Source: Pseudaeromonas sp041441555
Lineage (GTDB): Bacteria > Pseudomonadota > Gammaproteobacteria > Enterobacterales > Aeromonadaceae
NCBI GenBank assembly: GCA_041441555.1
Contig: JASDSW010000088.1
Coordinates: forward strand, 1-43,994
Reading direction: 5' to 3'
Length of the DNA: 43,994 nucleotides
Every line of letters starts with the position of its first letter. The stretch's first letter is position 1. This document shows, piece after piece, positions 16,178-24,336 of the stretch. The notes under the pieces are model-generated. The model searched no databases. It was given only the letters and a program-made list of their open reading frames with translations, and was not told where the DNA came from. A program made the position numbers and the translations under genes.

Positions 16178-16516
16178 ATGGTCAAGATGCCGGATTTTAA
16201 ACGCCTGTTTTCCTTTGCCCTGGGCCATGAGGTGGCGGGCGAGGTCGAGATGTCGAGTGTCGAGCGGGTTCATCTATTGGCGTTGGTCGACGCCCTGGGG
16301 GGACGGGATAACATCTTCAGCTTTGATGCCTGCCTGACCCGTCTGCGGGTGGAGGTCAAGTCGCTGGGGTTGGTCAACAACGACAAGCTGCAGCAGTTGG
16401 GGGCCATCGGCGTGGTCATCGTCGGCCACGAGGTGCAGGCCATCTTTGGCAAGCGTTCCGACAATCTGCGACGGGATCTGGCCGCTTGGTTTGAATTGGG
16501 TGAACTGGATCACTAA
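16178..16516 (+). CDS. Orphan PTS EIIB domain (glucose-type)
   Basis: A 112-residue stand-alone domain of the GlcB-type PTS EIIB fold. In complete systems this domain passes phosphate from EIIA to a sugar carried by EIIC. The phosphorylatable cysteine is Cys52 in 'IFSFDACLTRLRVEV', and the C-terminal 'GVVIVGHEVQAIFGKRSDNLRRDL' part, seen as GVVIVGHEVQAIFG, is also typical. No EIIC or EIIA gene is nearby. ATG 16178 has AAAGGAGATG upstream. The gene has its own terminator and lies between the GH42 and GH53-lipoprotein genes, so it may sense PTS phosphorylation state or modify a PTS carrier encoded elsewhere. This role is an inference. Confidence 0.85.
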   Translation: MVKMPDFKRLFSFALGHEVAGEVEMSSVERVHLLALVDALGGRDNIFSFDACLTRLRVEVKSLGLVNNDKLQQLGAIGVVIVGHEVQAIFGKRSDNLRRDLAAWFELGELDH

Positions 16517-16521
16517 TTTGA

Positions 16522-16535
16522 TGTAACCGCTTTCC
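16522..16535. promoter_or_regulatory. LacI-family operator candidate
   Basis: TGTAACCGCTTTCC matches the LacI-family pattern TGNAANCGNTTNCA except at the last base. It lies seven bases after the EIIB stop codon. Confidence 0.4.
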
Positions 16536-16595
16536 CTTTGTTGGGGTTGTCGCTATAGTTCATCTCGGAAGTACATTTTGTTATCCCGCTGATTC

Positions 16596-16632
16596 GCGAT
16601 GTTAGGTTGACGCCTTACATCGCTTTTTTTTT
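16596..16632 (+). terminator. Intrinsic terminator of EIIB gene
   Basis: GCGATGTTAGG (16596-16606) pairs with CCTTACATCGC (16613-16623) with one mismatch around a six-base loop, followed by nine T. It isolates the EIIB gene from the GH53 lipoprotein gene. Confidence 0.8.
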
Positions 16633-16645
16633 GCTTTTTTGCATC

Positions 16646-16660
16646 TTGAAAGCGCTGTCT
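16646..16660. promoter_or_regulatory. Weak LacI-family operator candidate
   Basis: TTGAAAGCGCTGTCT keeps the TGAAANCGNT half and central CG of the LacI-family consensus but lacks part of the second half. It is listed because three such sites cluster upstream of the GH53 lipoprotein gene. Confidence 0.3.
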
Positions 16661-16730
16661 TAGCGTTTTTATGCGGTGAACCTTCTCATCTTGACGCCAT
16701 CTTTCATAGGCGAAGCATGGAAAACAGTAA

Positions 16731-16746
16731 GTGTAATCGCTATCAC
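16731..16746. promoter_or_regulatory. LacI/GalR-family operator upstream of GH53 lipoprotein
   Basis: GTGTAATCGCTATCAC shares its first ten bases and its CAC end with the operator at 8743-8758 and differs from the GalR consensus by one base. It sits 90 bases upstream of the lipoprotein start. The match at two separate galactan promoters argues for a shared regulator encoded elsewhere. Confidence 0.65.
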
Positions 16747-16835
16747 TGTTTTGTTGGCCTCGTGCTGTTATTTTCATCGCCGATTGAGCCAACTGCTGGT
16801 GGTAGGCTTCAGAACTGACAAAAGGATGAAAGGCC

Positions 16836-18137
16836 ATGAGGATGAATCAAGAAAAACCAAGGAGCCTGGTTCTTTGGTTTGGTATCGCGCTCTGCTCGGC
16901 GCTGCTGCTGGGGGGCTGTGGTGGGGGAGGCAGTGACAGTGGCTCGGAGACTCCGACTCCAACCCCCACCCCGACTCCAACCCCAACCCCGACGCCATCC
17001 GATCCCGATGAGCCAACGACGCTGGACAAGACGGTCCGTGGCGTCGATCTGTCGATGCTGGAGCATGTGGAGGCGGCGGGCGGTACCTTCCAGCTGAATG
17101 GCACCAGCCAGGATCTGCTGCCGCTGCTCAAAACTCAAGGAGTGAACCTGGTGCGTCTGCGCCTGTGGGTCGATCCCAAGTCGAGCAGCAGTGAAGCCTA
17201 TGGTGGCGGAGATGCGGATCTGGCTCGTGTCATTCGTCTGGCCAAACGGGCCAAGGCGCAGAAGATGGCCTTCATGCTCGATCTGCACTACAGCGACTTC
17301 TGGACCGACCCGGCCAAGCAGTTCAAACCCAAGGCCTGGGCGACGCTGTCGACCGATGATCTGGTGGCTCAGGTGCAGAGTTATACCCAGGAGGTGGTCG
17401 GTCAGCTGATCGCCGCCGGGGTGGCACCGGATTATGTGCAGATCGGCAACGAGTTGAACTCCGGCATGTTGTGGCCCGAGGGCAAGAACTGGGGAACTGG
17501 CTCGGGGGGCTTCGATGTGCTGGCGCGTCTGCTGAAGGCGGGCGAGGCGGGCTTGCGGGCCGCCGAAGCTGCCGGTGGTGTGACCACCCCGGCGAAGAGC
17601 ATATTGCACCTGGCTGAGGGGGGAAATAACGGCACCTTCCGCTGGTGGTTCGATGAGATTACTAAGCGCAATGTGCCTTTCGATATCATCGGCCTCTCCT
17701 ATTACCCCTACTGGCACGGCACCTTGAGCGCTCTGCAGAGCAACATGGATGACATGGTCAGCCGTTACAACAAGCCGGTGCTGGTGGTGGAGACCGCCTA
17801 TGCCTTCACCCTGAGCAACGGCGATTCGCTCGGCAACAACTTTGGCACCACGACCGAGGAGACCAATGGCGGCTATCCGGCGACTCCGGCAGGTCAACAG
17901 AGCTTCCTCAAGGATCTGAAAGCCAAGATAGCGGCGGTGCCCAATGGCCAGGGGCTCGGCTTTGTCTACTGGGAGCCGGACTGGTTGCCGGTGAACGCCA
18001 CCTGGGCCACCGATGCGGGCATGAACTACATCGGCACCTCCGGTAATGTCGGTAATGCCTGGGAGAATCAGGCGTTGTTCGATTTCAACGGCGACGCCTT
18101 GCCGGCGCTGAGTGAGTTTGCTGCGGAGGCACAATGA
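16836..18137 (+). CDS. Arabinogalactan endo-beta-1,4-galactanase, GH53 lipoprotein
   Basis: A 433-residue GH53 enzyme made as a lipoprotein: the signal peptide ends in 'ALLLGGC', with Cys28 the lipidated residue. Residues 29-37 are Gly/Ser-rich, and residues 39-54 are an eight-fold Thr-Pro linker that would hold the catalytic domain away from the membrane. The domain has 'RGVDLSML' (68-75), 'NLVRLRLWVDP' (104-114), acid/base Glu206 in 'QIGNELNSGMLWPEG', 'IGLSYYPYWHG' (285-295) and nucleophile Glu319 in 'LVVETAYAFT'. No +2 Asp follows Cys28, so outer-membrane location, perhaps surface-exposed, is likely. ATG 16836 or 16842 are both possible. The next gene starts 4 bases before its stop, so the two are translationally coupled. 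Confidence 0.93.
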   Translation: MRMNQEKPRSLVLWFGIALCSALLLGGCGGGGSDSGSETPTPTPTPTPTPTPTPSDPDEPTTLDKTVRGVDLSMLEHVEAAGGTFQLNGTSQDLLPLLKTQGVNLVRLRLWVDPKSSSSEAYGGGDADLARVIRLAKRAKAQKMAFMLDLHYSDFWTDPAKQFKPKAWATLSTDDLVAQVQSYTQEVVGQLIAAGVAPDYVQIGNELNSGMLWPEGKNWGTGSGGFDVLARLLKAGEAGLRAAEAAGGVTTPAKSILHLAEGGNNGTFRWWFDEITKRNVPFDIIGLSYYPYWHGTLSALQSNMDDMVSRYNKPVLVVETAYAFTLSNGDSLGNNFGTTTEETNGGYPATPAGQQSFLKDLKAKIAAVPNGQGLGFVYWEPDWLPVNATWATDAGMNYIGTSGNVGNAWENQALFDFNGDALPALSEFAAEAQ

Positions 18138-18658
18138 GTTGGTCTAGCGTACGACCCTGGATTGGGGCTGGGATCGTCGGTGTGATGGCCTGGCTGGGTG
18201 GTAGTGCCGTACAGGCCTGCGATGAGGCGCGATTTGTCATGGATGGCGACGGGGTCGTCATCGACTCGCAATCCATGCTGATGTGGCGCGCCTGTCCAGA
18301 AGGACTCAGCGGAAGCAATTGTCAGAAGGGCTCTCTGCTGGGATTTAGCTGGCGGCAGGGGGTGGAGCAGGTGGCGCGCGTCAACGCATCAACGAGCGAT
18401 GGCTATGGCGATTGGGCGATTCCCACCCTGAGTCAACTGCAGTCCCTGGCGGCACCGTCGAGCTGTGGCAAGGGCGGCAAGGATCCGTCGGCGGTGACGT
18501 TGCTCCCTTCCTGGCCGAGTGGCTACTTCTGGTCGCGAAATCATGAGAAGGGGCGCAATTATGTCAAACGCACCTTCTCATTTGACAAGGGCCAGGCTGC
18601 TTCGACCAATGAAGGCACCTTCGGCGTGCACCTGTGGCTGGTCCGCAAGGTGGAGTAA
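18134..18658 (+). CDS. DUF1566 (Lcl C-terminal)-like secreted protein
   Basis: A 174-residue protein with a signal peptide (residues about 1-27, ending in VQAC). It contains the arrangement seen in DUF1566/Lcl-type domains: 'MLMWRACPEGLSG...C', 'GYGDWAIPTLSQLQSL' and 'YFWSRNHEKG ... VHLWLVRKVE'. Four cysteines may form disulfides. It starts ATGA-overlapped with the stop of the GH53 lipoprotein gene, so it is very probably co-expressed with it. The function is unknown; a surface or adhesion role has been suggested for related domains. The coupling suggests an accessory of the surface galactanase. Confidence 0.75.
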   Translation: MSWSSVRPWIGAGIVGVMAWLGGSAVQACDEARFVMDGDGVVIDSQSMLMWRACPEGLSGSNCQKGSLLGFSWRQGVEQVARVNASTSDGYGDWAIPTLSQLQSLAAPSSCGKGGKDPSAVTLLPSWPSGYFWSRNHEKGRNYVKRTFSFDKGQAASTNEGTFGVHLWLVRKVE

Positions 18659-18688
18659 ACCGCGGGTTCTTGTCAGGCTCACCAACAC

Positions 18689-18714
18689 AAAGAGCAGCCC
18701 GCGGGCTGCTCTTT
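18689..18714. terminator. Bidirectional terminator between DUF1566 and leuD genes
   Basis: AAAGAGCAGCCC (18689-18700) is exactly complementary to GGGCTGCTCTTT (18703-18714). A-rich and T-rich ends flank the stem on both sides, so it can stop transcription from both convergent genes. Confidence 0.75.
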
Positions 18715-18741
18715 GATTATCGCTGGCTTCACGATTGCTGT

Positions 18742-19341
18742 TTACAACCAGGCAGGTTGCTTGGCCTCATAGGCGTCGATGGCGTCGCCGTGTTGCAGGG
18801 TCAGGCCGATATTGTCCAGACCGTTCATGATGCAGTAACGACGGAATTCGTCGATGGCGAAGTCAAAGCACAGCTCTCCGGCGCGGACTTGCTGGTTTTC
18901 CAGATCCACGGTAATGGTCTGCCCCTCGTTGGCTTCCACCAGCTTGAACAGCGCATCGACCTCTTCAGGCTTGAGACGCACCACCAACAGGCCATTATTC
19001 AGCGAGTTACCGTAAAAAATATCGGCAAAGCTCGGGGCGATAATGGCACGCAGGCCGTAATCTGCCAGCGCCCAGGGAGCGTGCTCACGGCTGGAGCCGT
19101 TACCGAAGTTCTCGCGGGCCAGCAGGATACTGGCACCCTGATAACGCGGGGCGTTCAGCACGAACTCGGGGTTCGGTTGTTCGCCGGCATCATCCAGGAA
19201 GCGCCAGTCATGGAACAGGTGCTTGCCAAAACCCAGCTTGGAGACCTTCTGCAGGAACTGCTTGGGGATGATCTGGTCGGTGTCGACGTTGGCGGCATCC
19301 AGCGGCGCGGCCAGCCCGGTATGTTGTTTGAACTCTTGCAT
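18742..19341 (-). CDS. leuD: 3-isopropylmalate dehydratase, small subunit
   Basis: A 199-residue small subunit that completes the isopropylmalate isomerase with LeuC, converting 2- to 3-isopropylmalate in leucine synthesis. It has the swivel-domain motifs 'NVDTDQIIPKQFL', 'ARENFGNGSSREHAPWAL' and 'ADYGLRAIIAPSFADIFYGNSLNNG', shortened here to ADYGLRAIIAPSFADIF. The start is ATG 19341 (MQEFKQHTG), ten bases after the leuC stop with an AGGAG-like site; a longer in-frame extension overlaps leuC and is not conserved. It is the last gene of leuABCD. Confidence 0.97.
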   Translation of the reverse strand: MQEFKQHTGLAAPLDAANVDTDQIIPKQFLQKVSKLGFGKHLFHDWRFLDDAGEQPNPEFVLNAPRYQGASILLARENFGNGSSREHAPWALADYGLRAIIAPSFADIFYGNSLNNGLLVVRLKPEEVDALFKLVEANEGQTITVDLENQQVRAGELCFDFAIDEFRRYCIMNGLDNIGLTLQHGDAIDAYEAKQPAWL

Positions 19342-19351
19342 GGCGCTCTCC

Positions 19352-20764
<1,413 letters not shown>

Positions 20765-20767
20765 GGC

Positions 20768-21868
20768 TTAAATCTCCCGGATGCGGGCGGCAATCTGGCT
20801 ACCCATGTCACTGGTGCTCTGCACCGGATGTTTGCCTTGTTTGCCCTGCAGCAGATCGCCGGTCAGGAAGCCATCGGCCAGGGTTTCGGCCACGGCGCGC
20901 TCGATGGCCTGGGCTGCCTTCTCTTCCTTGAAGCTGTAACGCAGCATCAGGGCGGCAGAGAGGATCTGCGCCACCGGGTTGGCGATGTTCATGCCGGCGA
21001 TATCCGGGGCAGAGCCACCGGCTGGCTCGTAGAGACCAAAGCCGTCGGCGTTGAGGCTGGCCGAAGGCAGCATGCCCATCGAGCCCGTGATCATGGCGCA
21101 CTCGTCGGAGAGGATGTCGCCGAACAGATTGGAGCAGAGCAGGATGTCGAACTGGGCCGGATCCTTGACCAGTTGCATGGTGGCGTTGTCGATATACATA
21201 TGGTTGAGTTGGACGTCCGGGAACTCCTTGGCCACTTCGGTTACTACCTGACGCCACAGAATGCTGCTTTGCAGCACGTTGGCCTTGTCGATGGAGGTGA
21301 CCTTCTTGCGGCGCACCATGGCGGACTGGAAGGCGATGCGGGCGATACGCTCAATCTCGTAACGGTGGTAGACCTCGGTGTCGAAGGCCTTCTCCATGGC
21401 GCCTTCGCCTTCACGCCCCTTGGGCTGGCCGAAGTAGATGCCGCCGGTCAGCTCACGCACGCAGACGATGTCGAAACCGCGATCGGAGATATCGGCGCGC
21501 AGCGGGGAGAGGGCATTGAGACCCTGGTGAATTTGCGCCGGACGCAGGTTACAGAACAGCTTGAAGTGACCGCGCAGCGGCAGCAGGGCGCCGCGCTCCG
21601 GCTGATCGTTGGGCGGCAGATGCTCCCACTTCGGGCCACCGACCGAGCCGAACAGTACGGCATCGGCGGCTTCACAGGCTTCGAGAGTGCTCTTGGGCAG
21701 CGGACAGCCGTGGTTGTCGATGGCGATGCCGCCGACGTCATGCTCGCTGAACTCAAAGCCGATGCCAAAGGTGGTGGATACGGCCGCCAGTACCTTGCGG
21801 GCCTCTGCCATCACTTCCGGGCCGATGCCGTCACCGGGCAGTACGGCGATCTTGTAACTTCCTGTCAT
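20768..21868 (-). CDS. leuB: 3-isopropylmalate dehydrogenase
   Basis: A 366-residue NAD-dependent decarboxylating dehydrogenase forming 2-oxoisocaproate, the third step of leucine synthesis. It carries 'IAVLPGDGIGPEVMAEA', 'LPLRGHFKLFCNLRPA', 'VRELTGGIYFGQPKG' and the NAD-binding 'GSAPDIAGMNIANPVAQILSAA', shortened to GSAPDIAGMNIANPVAQ. The ATG at 21868 overlaps the leuA stop by one base (TGATG), a typical coupling signal. Length and motifs agree with proteobacterial LeuB. Confidence 0.98.
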   Translation of the reverse strand: MTGSYKIAVLPGDGIGPEVMAEARKVLAAVSTTFGIGFEFSEHDVGGIAIDNHGCPLPKSTLEACEAADAVLFGSVGGPKWEHLPPNDQPERGALLPLRGHFKLFCNLRPAQIHQGLNALSPLRADISDRGFDIVCVRELTGGIYFGQPKGREGEGAMEKAFDTEVYHRYEIERIARIAFQSAMVRRKKVTSIDKANVLQSSILWRQVVTEVAKEFPDVQLNHMYIDNATMQLVKDPAQFDILLCSNLFGDILSDECAMITGSMGMLPSASLNADGFGLYEPAGGSAPDIAGMNIANPVAQILSAALMLRYSFKEEKAAQAIERAVAETLADGFLTGDLLQGKQGKHPVQSTSDMGSQIAARIREI

Positions 21869-23433
21869 CAGATAGTCTCCAACTTGGATTTTTGCGAAAT
21901 TTGTTCTTTCTTCTCGGCCACCTGGCAGGCGCGATGGATGTTGTTCATCACATGGACCAGCGCCTGGGCGGAGGATTCGACGATGTCGGTGGCCAACCCC
22001 ATACCGTGGAATTTGCGCCCCTCATACTCGGCGACGATATCCACCTGGCCGAGGGCATCTTTACCTTCACCCTTACTCTTCAATTCATACTTGTCGATGC
22101 GCAGATCGTACCCCGTGATGCGGTTGATGCACTGATAGACGGCATCGACCGGACCATTGCCGGTGGCCGCCTCGCAGACCATCTCGCCGCCCACTTTCAT
22201 CCGTACGCTGGCAGTGGCCATCACGCTGCCGCCGGAGAGGACGCTAAGATAATCAAGTTTGAACTGCTCGGGCTCTTCCTGGATCTGGCTGAAGAAGAGC
22301 AGAGCTTCCAGATCGTAATCAAACACCTGTCCCTTCTTGTCGGCCAGCTTCAGGAAGCTGGTGTAGAGCTCATCCAGGTTGTAGCTGCCCTCGGCGTAGC
22401 CCATCAGCTCCATGCGGTGCTTGATGACGTGACGGCCGGAGCGTGAGGTCATGTTCAGGGTGTTCTGATTCAGACCGATGCTTTCCGGGGTGATGATTTC
22501 ATAGGTGTTCTTGGCCTTGAGCACGCCATCCTGATGGATGCCAGAGCTGTGGGAGAAGGCGTTGGCGCCGACGATGGCCTTGTTTGGCTGGATCGGCATG
22601 TTGCACAGACGACTCACCAACTGGCTGGTGCGGTGAATTTCCTGATGTTTGAGGTTGGTATGGACCCCCAGGATGTCGGCGCGGGTCTTGAGGATCATGG
22701 CGATCTCTTCGAGCGAGCAGTTGCCGGCCCGTTCGCCGATGCCGTTGAGCGTCCCCTCGACCTGACGAGCCCCCATCTGCACGGCGGCGATGGAGTTGGC
22801 GACGGAGAGCCCCAGATCGTCGTGGCAGTGCACCGAGATGATGGCCTTGTCGATGTTCGGCACCCGGTTGAACAGGGTCTGGATGATACCGCCGAATTCA
22901 GAGGGCACCGTGTAACCCACGGTATCCGGGATGTTGACGGTCGTCGCTCCGGCCTTGATGGCGGCTTCGACCATGCGGCAGAGATTGTCGATCGGCGTGC
23001 GTCCGGCATCCTCACAGGAGAATTCAACGTCATCCGTGAATTTTCTTGCATATTTAACTGCATTTGCACCCATTTCCAGCACATCCTCAAAGCTCTTGCG
23101 CAGCTTGTTTTCGACGTGGATGGTGGAGGTGGCGAGGAAGGTGTGGATACGGAACTGGTCGGCGACTTTGAGCGCCTCGGCGGCGGCGAAGATATCTTTT
23201 TCCAGGGCGCGGGAGAGGGCGCAGACCCGGCTGTTTTTGATGTGGCGCGCTATGGTCTGCACCGACTCGAAGTCACCGGGCGAGGAGATCGGAAAGCCCA
23301 CCTCCATGACATCCACCCCCAGCCGTTCCAGCGCCAGTGCGATTTGCAGCTTCTCTTTGACCGTCAGGCTGGCGGCCAGCGCCTGCTCGCCGTCCCGCAA
23401 GGTGGTATCAAATATGATGACCCGATCCGACAT
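21868..23433 (-). CDS. leuA: 2-isopropylmalate synthase
   Basis: A 521-residue enzyme joining acetyl-CoA and 2-oxoisovalerate, the committed step of leucine synthesis. The N-terminal catalytic barrel has 'IIFDTTLRDGEQA' (7-19), 'SVHCHDDLGLSVANSIAA' and 'GIGERAGNCSLEEIAM'. The C-terminal ~120 residues form the LeuA allosteric domain for leucine feedback ('MVCEAATGNGPVDAVYQCIN'). The ATG at 23433 follows a GAGAGGAAG site. It is the first structural gene of the operon, 50 bases downstream of the attenuator hairpin. Confidence 0.98.
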   Translation of the reverse strand: MSDRVIIFDTTLRDGEQALAASLTVKEKLQIALALERLGVDVMEVGFPISSPGDFESVQTIARHIKNSRVCALSRALEKDIFAAAEALKVADQFRIHTFLATSTIHVENKLRKSFEDVLEMGANAVKYARKFTDDVEFSCEDAGRTPIDNLCRMVEAAIKAGATTVNIPDTVGYTVPSEFGGIIQTLFNRVPNIDKAIISVHCHDDLGLSVANSIAAVQMGARQVEGTLNGIGERAGNCSLEEIAMILKTRADILGVHTNLKHQEIHRTSQLVSRLCNMPIQPNKAIVGANAFSHSSGIHQDGVLKAKNTYEIITPESIGLNQNTLNMTSRSGRHVIKHRMELMGYAEGSYNLDELYTSFLKLADKKGQVFDYDLEALLFFSQIQEEPEQFKLDYLSVLSGGSVMATASVRMKVGGEMVCEAATGNGPVDAVYQCINRITGYDLRIDKYELKSKGEGKDALGQVDIVAEYEGRKFHGMGLATDIVESSAQALVHVMNNIHRACQVAEKKEQISQKSKLETI

Positions 23434-23483
23434 GATGACTTCCTCTCTTGTCTATTCGTCCATGCGCCAAAAGGTGGAATAAA

Positions 23484-23507
23484 AAACCCGTGCTGGCGCA
23501 CGGGTTT
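23484..23507 (-). terminator. leu operon attenuator (terminator hairpin)
   Basis: On the minus strand AAACCCGTGC pairs with GCACGGGTTT (plus positions 23498-23507 and 23484-23493) around a four-base loop, followed by a run of T. It lies between leuL and leuA, where leucine starvation would stall ribosomes and favour the alternative antiterminator fold. Confidence 0.85.
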
Positions 23508-23541
23508 GTGTGAAATTTGCTTTGCTGACACTCAGCCAAGA

Positions 23542-23601
23542 CTAACCCGCGCGAGATCTCACGATTAGGGTTAGTCGTAGTAGCGGGCGAGTGAAACGCA
23601 T
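23542..23601 (-). CDS. leuL: leu operon leader peptide
   Basis: A 19-residue leader reading M R F T R P L L R L T L I V R S R A G. Four leucines, all coded by the rare CTA codon, fall within six codons (positions 7, 8, 10 and 12). An AAGGAA site lies upstream of the ATG at 23601. A terminator hairpin follows about 35 bases downstream, before leuA. This is the standard arrangement for ribosome-stalling attenuation in response to leucyl-tRNA levels. Confidence 0.85.
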   Translation of the reverse strand: MRFTRPLLRLTLIVRSRAG

Positions 23602-23633
23602 AATTAATCAATTCCTTCTGGCAACTGCCCATA

Positions 23634-23663
23634 CCAATAGCCGATTTTTCGGGTCTGTGTCAA
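23634..23663 (-). promoter_or_regulatory. Candidate leu operon promoter
   Basis: On the minus strand a consensus -35 box TTGACA (plus 23658-23663) is followed after 18 bases by TATTGG (plus 23634-23639) as a weak -10 box. The transcript would begin about 25 bases before leuL. Confidence 0.4.
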
Positions 23664-23832
23664 CCATTGCCTGCTGCGGGGCTGCTATTTCACGGGCGGC
23701 TCTCGTGTCATGGGTTGGTTACAAATCAGTCAATTCCCTGTCATCTGTTGCCGTTAGCGTGAGAGTCAACTGGCTGGCTTGTCGCCGTGACGGCGCTCCA
23801 TTGCCACTCAACTCACCGTGAAGGAGTGGACT

Positions 23833-24327
23833 ATGAATCAGGTCAAACGTCTGGACTTACGCTGCAGCGAGCTCTGCCTGTTGCATGATTATGGCTGGCT
23901 GCAGGCGCGTATCAGCCGGCTGGTTTCCCGCACCGGCGATGGCCCTCTCTATCTGTTGCTGGCGCTGGCGCTGCTAGGGTGGGATGGCGAACGGGGACGG
24001 GAATTTCTGTACACCGGGTTGCTGGCCTTCGCCATTGAGCTGCCCCTGTACTGGTTGCTGAAAAATTCCATCCGCCGCGAGCGGCCCAACGGCCTGCCGG
24101 TGTTTATTCGTCCGTCCGATAAATACAGCCTGCCCTCCGGCCACACGGCGGCGGCTTTCCTGATGGCATCTCTCCTCGCGGCATTTTATCCGGCCGTGGC
24201 GGTGGGGGCCTTCGTCTGGGCGGCCCTCATCGGCGCCTCCCGGCTGCTGTTGGGGGTGCACTATTTGACGGATCTGATTGCCGGAGCCCTGCTGGGGTCC
24301 GGTTGTGCCTTGTTGGCGCTGCGCTGA
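23833..24327 (+). CDS. PAP2-family membrane phosphatase
   Basis: A 164-residue membrane enzyme of the PAP2/acid phosphatase superfamily, which hydrolyses lipid phosphates such as phosphatidate or undecaprenyl pyrophosphate. The three catalytic motifs are present: KNSIRRERP (about residue 76-84), PSGHTAAAF (about 101-109, histidine acid/base) and SRLLLGVHYLTD (about 137-148, nucleophile His). Four or five hydrophobic segments surround them. The ATG at 23833 has AAGGAG six bases upstream. The following glycosyltransferase starts nine bases after its stop, so the two probably form an operon, perhaps in lipid or envelope glycan metabolism. Confidence 0.88.
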   Translation: MNQVKRLDLRCSELCLLHDYGWLQARISRLVSRTGDGPLYLLLALALLGWDGERGREFLYTGLLAFAIELPLYWLLKNSIRRERPNGLPVFIRPSDKYSLPSGHTAAAFLMASLLAAFYPAVAVGAFVWAALIGASRLLLGVHYLTDLIAGALLGSGCALLALR

Positions 24328-24336
24328 GGAGTCTCG

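Larger units (their letters stand above)
16517..16835. promoter_or_regulatory. Control region of GH53 lipoprotein gene
   Basis: About 320 bases with no gene. It holds the terminator of the EIIB gene and three LacI/GalR-like half- or full sites, listed separately, followed by the promoter area of the GH53 lipoprotein. The T-rich run near 16624-16640 belongs to the terminator. Confidence 0.6.
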
